A DNA stretch of 64,000 bases, from positions 124,001-188,000 of the forward strand of contig NZ_JBDPZC010000004.1 of the NCBI RefSeq assembly GCF_039872765.1, in the 5' to 3' direction. Origin of the DNA: Roseateles_B flavus. Its GTDB lineage: Bacteria; Pseudomonadota; Gammaproteobacteria; Burkholderiales; Burkholderiaceae_C. The notes under the pieces are model-generated. The model was not told where the DNA came from and did no database searches. It was given only the letters and a program-made list of their open reading frames with translations. The position numbers were made by a program, and so were the translations under genes. This document shows, piece after piece, positions 53,029 to 60,427 of the stretch (positions within the stretch are counted from its first letter, which is position 1; the number at the start of each line of letters is the position of its first letter).

Positions 53029-54534
53029 TCAGGCAGAGTCGAGGAAGGCGGCCGCGATGGCCTTGCGCGCCAGCTTCATGTTCTTGGTGCGCAGGCCGTT
53101 CTCGATGCTGAAGTCCTGCCCGGTGAAGATCACCTGCTTGATCTGCTGCTGGGCCGGCAGCTGCTGGTTGACCTGCTGCACATGGGCGCGCAGGGCCTGC
53201 ACGGCGGCCTCGTCCTCATGCAGCTTGGTGGAGATCACGGCGGCCAGACCCTGGCGCGCGCCGGCCAGCACCACGGCCACGCCGATGCGGGGATCGGCAT
53301 GCAGCATCGACTCGATGGGTTCCGGGTGGAACTTCTCGCCGTTGCTGGTGATGATGGCGTCCTTCTTGCGGCCGACGATGTGCAGGAAGCCGTCGGCATC
53401 GAACTCGGCGATGTCGCCGGTGGCCACGGCGCCGGGCTCGATGAAGGTGCTGCGCGCGTCTTCCTCCGAGGATTCGAAGTAGCCCAAAGAGAGCAGGGCG
53501 TCACGGCGCACGATGACCTCGCCCTCGTCCGAGAGGCTCACGCTGCCGGCTTCAGCCGGCTTGCCCACGCTGCCCACCCGCACCTGGCCGGGCTTGTTCC
53601 AGGCCACCATGCCGGCCTCGGTGATGCCGAAGGCCTCGTACAGCGAGATGCCGTGCTGCCAGAAGAAGTCCAGCGCGGCGCGCTTGATGGGCGCCATGCC
53701 GGTGATCATGTAGCGCATGCGGCCGCCGGTCAGCTCGGCCAGCTTGCGGGTGAGCAGCTCGGGGTCCTGTGCCGCCGCCGCGCCGGCGCTGGCGCGGGTG
53801 AGCGCCTGCAGGGTTTCGTAGAGGATGGGCGGTGCAATGACGAAGGTCGGCTGGTACTTCTTGAGCCCCGCGAAGAGCAGGGGGAAGGGCACCGAGACGA
53901 ATTCCACCCCGTGGTAGAGGCAGAAGTAGTAGATCATGCGCTGCTGGTAGTTGGCGAAGGGCAGGAAGGTCATGAACCGGTCCTGCGATTCCACGCCAAA
54001 GGCCTCGTGGTAGAGCTGCAGCAGGCGCTCGGTGCCGGCGGCGCTGATGATCAGGCCCTTGGTCTTGCCCGTGGTGCCCGAGCTGAAGACCAGGGAGTGC
54101 GTGCCCGGCTGGTGTGGCAGCGGGCGCGGCTCCGCGGTCTTCTGGGGCATGGGCGCGTCCAGCGCCATGCTCTGCAGCCGTTCATGCGTTGCGTCGCCGT
54201 CCAGCCAGGCCGGGTCCACGGCCATCACGCTGAGCTGGTAGGCCTCGATCAGCTCCGCCCAGGGGCGGCTCGGCCGCTCGTTGGGCAGGGCCACCGAGAC
54301 GCAGCCCAGCTCCACGCAGGCCAGATCCCAGGCCATCCAGCCGTAGTTGCTGGGCGCGGCGATGCCCACGCGGCAGCCCGGGCCCAGGCCCAGCGCCCTC
54401 AGGCGCTCGACCACGTGCAGGGTGTCGCGGTGCAGGTCGTCGAAGGTCTTGTGGGTCTCTTGGCCCTTGTCGTCGACCAGGACCAGGGCGGTGGAGCGGC
54501 CCTGCAGGCGGGCGAGGATGTCGGCGATGCGCAT
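53029..54534 (-). CDS. stand-alone AMP-dependent ligase / adenylation enzyme
   Basis: A 501-residue adenylate-forming enzyme with all catalytic motifs: ATP loop VFSSGTTGKTKG, YEAFGITEAGM, the GDIAEFDADGFLHIVGRKKD hinge region, and a C-terminal RTKNMKLARK lysine. AAGGA precedes the ATG. It lies 10 bp behind the oxidase gene. Because both NRPS A domains look dead, this enzyme is the obvious candidate to charge a carrier protein in trans, perhaps the free ACP encoded divergently. It could equally be an acyl-CoA ligase supplying a side chain. No specificity can be read by eye. Confidence 0.9.
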   Translation of the reverse strand: MRIADILARLQGRSTALVLVDDKGQETHKTFDDLHRDTLHVVERLRALGLGPGCRVGIAAPSNYGWMAWDLACVELGCVSVALPNERPSRPWAELIEAYQLSVMAVDPAWLDGDATHERLQSMALDAPMPQKTAEPRPLPHQPGTHSLVFSSGTTGKTKGLIISAAGTERLLQLYHEAFGVESQDRFMTFLPFANYQQRMIYYFCLYHGVEFVSVPFPLLFAGLKKYQPTFVIAPPILYETLQALTRASAGAAAAQDPELLTRKLAELTGGRMRYMITGMAPIKRAALDFFWQHGISLYEAFGITEAGMVAWNKPGQVRVGSVGKPAEAGSVSLSDEGEVIVRRDALLSLGYFESSEEDARSTFIEPGAVATGDIAEFDADGFLHIVGRKKDAIITSNGEKFHPEPIESMLHADPRIGVAVVLAGARQGLAAVISTKLHEDEAAVQALRAHVQQVNQQLPAQQQIKQVIFTGQDFSIENGLRTKNMKLARKAIAAAFLDSA

Positions 54535-54544
54535 GTCCTTGGCC

Positions 54545-55303
54545 TCAGGCGGGTTGGGCTTCCAGGGCGGCGTTGGGACGCTCGGCGTAGTACTTCTGGG
54601 CCGCGCTCTCGTACATGTTCCAGAAGAGCTTGCAGGTGTGGTCGATGGCGAACAGGGCCTCGGCCTGCATCTGCGGGGTGGTGCAGAGCTCGGAGACCAG
54701 CTGGATGCCCTCGGCCACGTGAGCCACGTCTTCCTTCTGGTGGACCGAGAAGAAGCGCGTGCTCTCTTCGCTGAGGCCGTAGATCTTGCCCAGGATGGCG
54801 TGGCGGGCTTCGCCGGCGCGGGTCTCCAGGCTCTGGCCCTCGCTGGCGATCATCACGGCCGCAGCGCCAATGTGGTAGGTGTGCTCACCCTTGCAGTTGT
54901 CCAGGCGGTAGGTGATCAGCTCCTTGGTGGCGTCCGAGGGCGTCCAGGCGTCACGCTCCTCGTCGCTGATGCCCTGGGCGCGGATGAAGTCCTCCATCAG
55001 CTCCACATGGTTCTTGGTCTTGGAGAAACGGCCGGTCTCTTCCTCGAACAGGTTGAACAGCAGGCGGCGCTTGTGGATGGGCAGGGGGCAGCGGAAGTAC
55101 AGGTTCTCGATGTACTCGAGGAAGTACTTGGTGATCTGGTAGCCCTCCAGCGAGATGATCTTCAGCAGGTGCCAGTTCCGCTCGGGCGTGAACAGCTCCT
55201 TGAAGATGGGGTGGTTCAGCGTCAGGTGGGCATCCAGGGTGGCGCGCAGTTGGATCGCGAAGGCGTCCTTGTCCAGCGCCACGGCGGGGGTGGAAACAGT
55301 CAT
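54545..55303 (-). CDS. haem-oxygenase-like diiron oxidase (HDO; TenA/PqqC fold)
   Basis: A 252-residue all-helical protein of the iron-containing redox enzyme family, first in the leftward operon. The ligand set expected for an HDO is readable: Glu88 (LFEEETG), His99 (KNHVELM), Glu155 (IASEGQ), and His188, Asp192 and His195 in SVHQKEDVAHV. Relatives with this fold N-oxygenate amines (SznF, RohS), cleave fatty or amino acids (UndA, BesC) or rearrange them. The start MTVSTPAVALDKD follows GGAG at 6 nt; ATG 55354 would add 17 residues. In this cluster it probably oxidises a carrier-bound or free amino-acid building block. Confidence 0.82.
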   Translation of the reverse strand: MTVSTPAVALDKDAFAIQLRATLDAHLTLNHPIFKELFTPERNWHLLKIISLEGYQITKYFLEYIENLYFRCPLPIHKRRLLFNLFEEETGRFSKTKNHVELMEDFIRAQGISDEERDAWTPSDATKELITYRLDNCKGEHTYHIGAAAVMIASEGQSLETRAGEARHAILGKIYGLSEESTRFFSVHQKEDVAHVAEGIQLVSELCTTPQMQAEALFAIDHTCKLFWNMYESAAQKYYAERPNAALEAQPA

Positions 55304-55380
55304 GGTGGGCTCCGGCGGTATGGGTTGTTCGATCGTGAAGAAGTGCTCGATCACTGTACGTAGCGGCGCGCCGGCCCGAA

Positions 55381-55399
55381 CCTGTCCATTGGGGCAAGG
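55381..55399. promoter_or_regulatory. lux-box-like imperfect dyad in the divergent promoter region
   Basis: CCTGTCC-ATTGG-GGCAAGG is an imperfect inverted repeat of the lux-box type. It sits in the only divergent spacer of the cluster (55304-55523), about 80 bp before the oxidase ATG and about 125 bp before the free ACP. A TATAAA (55448-55453) lies to its right. Binding by the LuxR protein of this cluster is a guess. Confidence 0.3.
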
Positions 55400-55523
55400 A
55401 CTCCCACCCGTACTTCAGGTCAGGTAGGCAAGGGGTCAGGGGCTCGGTATAAAACGGCCTGCCCGTCGGACCCCGCCTGCGCTACCTGCAGGACGGCGCG
55501 TCCGCTTCCCACCGGAGCCTTCC

Positions 55524-55793
55524 ATGCATGCACCCTCCGCGGCACATTTCGATGCCTTCCTGAACCTCATCGCGCAGATCACCCCGGTCGAGCTGGCTGC
55601 GGACACGGTTTCGCGCGACTCCAACCTGGCCAGCGACCTGATGCTGGACTCGATCTCGCTGATCTCGCTGATGGCCCTGACCGAAGAGCACTTCGGCATC
55701 AGCTTCGCCGAGCACACCGAGTCCATCGCCAAGCTCGCCACGGTCGGTGATGCGCTGGATCTCATCGAGTCCCTGCAGGCCGCGAAAGTCTGA
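55524..55793 (+). CDS. stand-alone acyl/peptidyl carrier protein
   Basis: An 89-residue carrier protein. The phosphopantetheine site is the serine in DLMLDSISLISLM, with the usual acidic helix II around it. The GGAG site before the ATG is good. It is not the housekeeping fatty-acid ACP, which is more acidic and has a DSL motif within a fab cluster. It starts the rightward arm, and its stop nearly overlaps the ribosome site of the hydrolase gene. A free carrier beside a free ligase and an oxidase suggests on-carrier modification of a building block. Confidence 0.9.
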   Translation: MHAPSAAHFDAFLNLIAQITPVELAADTVSRDSNLASDLMLDSISLISLMALTEEHFGISFAEHTESIAKLATVGDALDLIESLQAAKV

Positions 55794-55800
55794 GGTGAGC

Positions 55801-57651
55801 ATGCCGCAAGTCATGACAGCCGCCCGAACCGAGGACCCGGCCGCCTCGGGCTGGCAGGCCCTGCAGAAGGCCTGGGACGCCATCGCCTCGGCGGGCCAGG
55901 GGCCGGCCACGCTGTTTCTTGACGAGGCGGCGGTGCGCCAGCTCCTCGCGGGCGAGGCGGCCCCGGCGCTGCAGCTGCCCGAAGCCCTGCGAGCGCTCGC
56001 CCAGGCGCAGCGCAGCCTGCAGGTGGTGCTGCCCCACCAGGGCTTCGCTCCTTTCTGCAATCCCGGCCGGCTGAAGGCCCTGCTGGAGGCCGCGCTGGCC
56101 CCGCAGATCGGGGGGGCGGCGCTGCGCGTGCTGGTGCTGGCTCATGCGGTGAGCGAGCGGCCTGCAGCGTCCGCAGCCTTGCCCGCGGCCCTGGTCGCGC
56201 TCAGCGAAGGGCTGGTGCACTGGATGCAGGGCGTGCGCCGCCGCGCGCCGGACTACTTCAGCAAGCACCCGCTGGTCCTTCCCTTCAGCGGCGGCCAAGG
56301 GCCCAGCCTCCATCTGCTGGAGCCCGCGGCCCTGCTGGACTGCCTGCGCCATGCCACGCCCGCGCTGCCGCCGGGCTGTCATCTGATCCACGCGCCGGCC
56401 CTGGGCAGCGGCGCGCTGCTGCTGCGTGAGCTGGCCCTGGCCCTGGACATCCCGGTGGCCGAGGCCTCCTGCGCGCAGAACACCCTCAGCGAGCTGCTGG
56501 AAGACAGCCTGCAGCAGGCCCGCCAGCGCTGGCAGCTGGGCCAGGAGGCCCTGCTCGACGGGCAGTCCTTCGACAGCGCCCTGGCCTGCGGCCCCAGCGC
56601 CTCGCCCTGGGCGGCCGCGTGGCAGTCGCAGCTGGACGCGCTGCGCCGCGCGCAGCAAGACAGCGCCGCCCCCGTTGCCCGCCGCTGGACCGCGCTGCCC
56701 GGCATGCGCCTCGAATCCATCGAGGGCGCGCCGCTGCGCGTGTGGTGCCTGGGCGAGGGACCGCAGACGGTGCTGCTGCTCAATGCCTTCGGCCTGAGCC
56801 TGGACGTCTGGTGCGAGCTGGCCCTGGCGCTGAGCCCGTCTTGCCGCGTGCTGGCCCTGGAGGCCCGGGACGACGCGGCGGTGGCGGCCGAGGCCCTGTC
56901 CAGCACCTATTACGACAGCGAGGACTCCTGGCCTCAGTTCCTTCAGAGCGTGCGCCAGCTGCTGGCCACGCAGCTGACGGGGCCCCTGCACCTGCTCAGC
57001 TGGTGCGGTGGCGCCAAGTTCGCGCTGGACCTGGCCCGCGCGCTGCCGCAGGACGTGGCCTCGCTGTGCCTGGTCGCCCCCTCCTATGCGGGGGTGGACT
57101 GCGGCGCTGGCGGCGATTCCAGCTTCGAGACCAGCCTCAACACCATGTGCCGCCTGGTGCAGCGCACGCCCGCCGCGGCGGACAGCATGGCCCGCTCCAT
57201 GCTGGCCCTGCTGCAGCGGGGCGACGGCGCGGCCGACGACCCCCAGCGCCTGTGGAGCCTGCCCGATGCCCACACCGCGCACTGGCTGCACGAGCCCTAT
57301 GTGTCCGCCGAGCGCATGCGGCAGTACAGCCGCCAGCTGGTTCACTTCCGGGCTCATGCGATGAGCCTGCCGCCGGCCGTGGAGCCGCTGGCCCAGCCCT
57401 GCCTGCTCCTCATGGGCGACAGCGACACGGCCACCTGCGCCGAACGCGCCCGTGCCATGGGTGCGCTGACGTCACAGACCTTGCAGCTGGGCCTGCGCGC
57501 CGCGGGCCACTACCTGATCCATCAGGACGCCGGCCTGATCGCGCAGCTGCAGCGCGCCTTCATGCGCGAGGGCCTGCAGCTGGACGTGAGCGACGCGCGC
57601 CTGCGCCGCTTCACGCCGGCCGAGGAGGCGCTGGTGTCCGGCGAGCTCTGA
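55801..57651 (+). CDS. two-domain protein with C-terminal alpha/beta-hydrolase (Cys nucleophile)
   Basis: A 616-residue protein coupled to the ACP gene; its ribosome site GAGGTGA overlaps the ACP stop. Residues about 1-300 are not recognised and contain HPLVLPFSGGQG and HLIHAPALGSGALLL. Residues about 305-600 are an alpha/beta-hydrolase: PQTVLLLNAFGLSLDVW precedes the nucleophile elbow, which reads LSWCGGAKF with Cys402 where Ser is usual. The acid is likely in MGDSDTA and the histidine in AAGHYLIHQ. Cys-nucleophile thioesterases are known in NRPS systems that form strained esters. It may hydrolyse, transfer or cyclise a carrier-bound intermediate, probably on the neighbouring ACP. Confidence 0.8.
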   Translation: MPQVMTAARTEDPAASGWQALQKAWDAIASAGQGPATLFLDEAAVRQLLAGEAAPALQLPEALRALAQAQRSLQVVLPHQGFAPFCNPGRLKALLEAALAPQIGGAALRVLVLAHAVSERPAASAALPAALVALSEGLVHWMQGVRRRAPDYFSKHPLVLPFSGGQGPSLHLLEPAALLDCLRHATPALPPGCHLIHAPALGSGALLLRELALALDIPVAEASCAQNTLSELLEDSLQQARQRWQLGQEALLDGQSFDSALACGPSASPWAAAWQSQLDALRRAQQDSAAPVARRWTALPGMRLESIEGAPLRVWCLGEGPQTVLLLNAFGLSLDVWCELALALSPSCRVLALEARDDAAVAAEALSSTYYDSEDSWPQFLQSVRQLLATQLTGPLHLLSWCGGAKFALDLARALPQDVASLCLVAPSYAGVDCGAGGDSSFETSLNTMCRLVQRTPAAADSMARSMLALLQRGDGAADDPQRLWSLPDAHTAHWLHEPYVSAERMRQYSRQLVHFRAHAMSLPPAVEPLAQPCLLLMGDSDTATCAERARAMGALTSQTLQLGLRAAGHYLIHQDAGLIAQLQRAFMREGLQLDVSDARLRRFTPAEEALVSGEL

Positions 57652-57660
57652 GCCCGCTGC

Positions 57661-57695
57661 GCCCGGCCTCCCCCAGATGTGTGGGGAGGCCGGGC
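57661..57695 (+). terminator. strong hairpin after the hydrolase gene
   Basis: GCCCGGCCTCCCC and its perfect 13-bp complement GGGGAGGCCGGGC surround a 9-nt loop, starting 10 bp after the hydrolase stop. It is followed by CTGTCTTA rather than a long U-run. It likely terminates or attenuates between the ACP-hydrolase unit and the PLP-enzyme unit. Confidence 0.65.
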
Positions 57696-57783
57696 CTGTC
57701 TTACCCAAACGGACAGCTACCCGCACGGATGCGCGCTCACTACAGTCCCTGGACACCATCCAGCAGCAGGGAGTCTTCACATC

Positions 57784-58773
57784 ATGTATGCCAACACCAT
57801 CGCCGAGCTGATCGGTGACACGCCGCTGCTGAAGCTCCGAAGCCTCTCGGATGACGCGCGCGGCATCCAGGTCTTCGCCAAGCTGGAATGCCGCAATCCC
57901 GGCAACAGCGTCAAGGACCGCAGCGCCAAGGAACTGCTCGACCAGGCCCGCCGCGACCACGCGCTGGCGCCGGGCTGGTCCATCGTCGAGTCCACCTCGG
58001 GCAATATGGGCCACGCGCTGGCCATGCTCTGCGCGGTGCACGGCTACCGCTTCATCTGCGTGCTGGACCCCAAGACGCCCAAGGCCAATGTGAACCTGGT
58101 GCGAGCCTTCGGCGGCCAGGTCGAGATGGTCACCACGCCCGACGAGAGCGGCAGCTTCCAGAAGAAGCGCATCGCCGTGGCCCGCTCCATCGCTGCCACG
58201 CTGCCGCGCTGCATCAACCTCGACCAGTACAACAACCCCGCCGCCATCGATGCCCACTACTACGGTACCGGGCCCGAGATCCACCGCCAGCTCAACGGGC
58301 GGGTGGACGTGCTGATCGGTTGCGTCAGCACCGGCAGCCACCTCAGCGGCGTGGCCCGCTATCTCAAGGAGCGCAATCCCGGGCTGCGGGTGATGGGCGT
58401 GGAGCCGCACGGCTCCGTCGTCTTCGGCGGCGAGTTCAAGCCCTTCCTGCAGAACGGCATCGGCCTGAGCTTCACGCCGGGCAATGTGCGCGCCGAGCTG
58501 GTGGACGAGGTGCACAAGGTCAGCGACCACGAGGCCTTCGTGGCCGCCCGCCGCCTGGCCCTTGACGAAGGCCTGCTGCTGGGCGGCTCCTCGGGTTCGG
58601 TGAGCGCCGCGGCCCGCCACTTCCTCGCCGGCCTGCAGGGGCCCTGCAACGTCGTGCTGGTGATGCCCGACAGCGGCGTCAAGTACCTGGACACGGTCTA
58701 CGACGACCAGTGGCTCAAGAGCCATGAGCTGGGCTCGGTGCTGGATGAACTCAACAAGGGCCCGCAGGCCTGA
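57784..58773 (+). CDS. PLP-dependent cysteine synthase-family enzyme (SbnA-like)
   Basis: A 329-residue fold-type II PLP enzyme. The PLP lysine is Lys44 in NPGNSVKDRSAKE. The substrate loop reads VESTSGNMGHALAML, the phosphate loop CVSTGSHLSG, and GGSSGSVSAAA follows. The wording around STSGNMGHALAM and DPKTPKANVN resembles SbnA, which joins O-phosphoserine and glutamate on the way to 2,3-diaminopropionate, more than housekeeping CysK/CysM. The SbnB partner is absent, so the nucleophile may differ. An AGGGAG site precedes the ATG. It begins a tightly packed four-gene unit. Confidence 0.85.
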   Translation: MYANTIAELIGDTPLLKLRSLSDDARGIQVFAKLECRNPGNSVKDRSAKELLDQARRDHALAPGWSIVESTSGNMGHALAMLCAVHGYRFICVLDPKTPKANVNLVRAFGGQVEMVTTPDESGSFQKKRIAVARSIAATLPRCINLDQYNNPAAIDAHYYGTGPEIHRQLNGRVDVLIGCVSTGSHLSGVARYLKERNPGLRVMGVEPHGSVVFGGEFKPFLQNGIGLSFTPGNVRAELVDEVHKVSDHEAFVAARRLALDEGLLLGGSSGSVSAAARHFLAGLQGPCNVVLVMPDSGVKYLDTVYDDQWLKSHELGSVLDELNKGPQA

Positions 58774-58793
58774 ACACTGACACAAGGACGGAC

Positions 58794-59450
58794 ATGAACC
58801 GCACGCTGAACACGGCCGGAGAGGCCAGCTACCAAGTCCCCATGGGCGCCCTCGGCACGGTGGAGCTCTGCTATGGCTGGCCGCAGCAGATCGACGCGGT
58901 GCTTGAAGAGAAGATCATCGGACTGATGCGCCTCACCACGGCCTCGGCCCCCATCATCGGCTTCGCCGAGGAGATCAGCGATGCCGAGGCCCGTCAGTAC
59001 CTGCAGGACCTGCGCGGCAACCTGGCTGCCGGCAAGATCCGCCTGCTGAGCATCGTGACCGGCGGCGGTGAGCTCATCGGCCTGTGCACCCTGCGGCGCA
59101 ATCTCAACCCCAACAACCGCCACATCACCGACCTCGCCAAGGGCATGATCCACGAGGACTACCGCGGCGGCCTGGTGCTGCCCGTGGCCTTCCAGGAGAT
59201 CGCCCTGCAGTGCGAGCAGGACGGTGTCGAGCTGCTGACCCTGGACGTGCGCGACGGCACGCCCGCCCACCACGCCTGGCAGCGCTTCGGCTTCACCACC
59301 TACGGCACGCTGCCCGACTACGCCCGCGCCCAGGGCAAGGTCCACGCCGGCCACTTCATGATGCAGAAGGTCTCCGACCTCAAGGCCCGCGCGGCCCAGA
59401 TGCTGCAGGCCCGCGTGGCCCGCGCCCAGCCGGAAGGTCAGACGGCATGA
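58794..59450 (+). CDS. GNAT-family N-acetyltransferase
   Basis: A 218-residue acyl-CoA-dependent N-acyltransferase. The acetyl-CoA region includes LAKGMIHEDYRGGLVLPVAF, followed by LDVRDGTPAHHAWQRFGFTT, the common GNAT motif B. It lies 20 bp after the PLP-enzyme gene and overlaps the amidohydrolase gene by four bases. In the pathway it could protect an amine, with the following amidohydrolase removing a group later, or acylate the final product. Self-resistance by N-acetylation is another possibility. Confidence 0.82.
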   Translation: MNRTLNTAGEASYQVPMGALGTVELCYGWPQQIDAVLEEKIIGLMRLTTASAPIIGFAEEISDAEARQYLQDLRGNLAAGKIRLLSIVTGGGELIGLCTLRRNLNPNNRHITDLAKGMIHEDYRGGLVLPVAFQEIALQCEQDGVELLTLDVRDGTPAHHAWQRFGFTTYGTLPDYARAQGKVHAGHFMMQKVSDLKARAAQMLQARVARAQPEGQTA

Positions 59451-60427
59451 CAGCCGCCAGCGCTGTCGCTGCGGCGGCTCCCGGCGCGGCCGGCCCGGTC
59501 TACACCGGCCATGTGCTGGACGCGCACTGCCACATCGCCTCGACCCACTTCATTCCCGAAGGCTTCTACGAGGGGCTGTGCCGCAATGTGGCCGTGCGCC
59601 TGGCGGCGACGGGCGTGCGCAAGTCGCTGCTCGAGCTGATGGAGATGTACCTGCGCATGAGCCAGGACCACCAGGGCGACACGCTGGTGTCCGAGATGGA
59701 CGAGGCCGGCATCCAGCAGGCCGTGCTGCTGCTGCCCGACTTCACCCAGGTGATGCAGAGCCAGCTGACCATCGCCGAGATGTGGGCCGAGCACCATGAG
59801 ATCCTGAAGCGCCACGCCGGCCGCTTCTTCGTGTTCGGCGGCGTGGACCCGCGCTGGGGCGCGGACGGCCTGGCCTTGCTGGAACGCGGCATCACCGAAT
59901 ACGGCTTCAAGGGGCTCAAGCTCTACCCGCCCTGCGGCTACAGCCCCAGCGACCGCTCGCTGTACCCCTTCTACGAGCTGTGCCAGGCCCACGGCCTGCC
60001 GGTGCTGATGCACATCGGGCCCACGAGCCCGAGCCTGTCCTTCCAGTTCTCGCACCCCTATCTGGTGGACCAGGCGGCACTGGACTTCCCCGACGTCAAC
60101 TTCATCCTGGCCCACGGCGCCGTGCACCACGTGCAGGACTGTGCGGCCCTGTGCGCCTACCGGCCCAATGTCTACCTGGACATCAGCGCCTTCCTGGGCT
60201 CGCAGCATCCGGGGGGCTGGCAGGCGGGGCTGGCCGAGCTGTTCAAGCTCAACCTGAACCACAAGATCCTGTTCGGCACCGACTGGCCGGTGTTCCGCTA
60301 CTCGGGCGGCCACAAGAAGGTCATGGACCTCTTCCTGGCCGCGGACGGTCCGCTGGCCGGCGTCTCGCGCGGGCAGCGGTCCTGGTTGATGTCGGGCAAT
60401 GCCCGTCGACTCTTGGGAGTGGATTGA
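59447..60427 (+). CDS. amidohydrolase family 2 (metal-dependent hydrolase/decarboxylase)
   Basis: A 326-residue TIM-barrel enzyme starting at MTAASAVAAAAPG, with an ATGA overlap on the GNAT gene. Metal and catalytic landmarks are DAHCHIAS (HxH), FKGLKLYPPCGY, VLMHIGPTS, FILAHGAVHH and LFGTDWPVFR, the arrangement of the ACMSD/amidohydrolase-2 group (hydrolases and decarboxylases). Substrate unknown. Its tight coupling to GNAT and the cytochrome gene indicates a role in the same pathway. Confidence 0.85.
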   Translation: MTAASAVAAAAPGAAGPVYTGHVLDAHCHIASTHFIPEGFYEGLCRNVAVRLAATGVRKSLLELMEMYLRMSQDHQGDTLVSEMDEAGIQQAVLLLPDFTQVMQSQLTIAEMWAEHHEILKRHAGRFFVFGGVDPRWGADGLALLERGITEYGFKGLKLYPPCGYSPSDRSLYPFYELCQAHGLPVLMHIGPTSPSLSFQFSHPYLVDQAALDFPDVNFILAHGAVHHVQDCAALCAYRPNVYLDISAFLGSQHPGGWQAGLAELFKLNLNHKILFGTDWPVFRYSGGHKKVMDLFLAADGPLAGVSRGQRSWLMSGNARRLLGVD

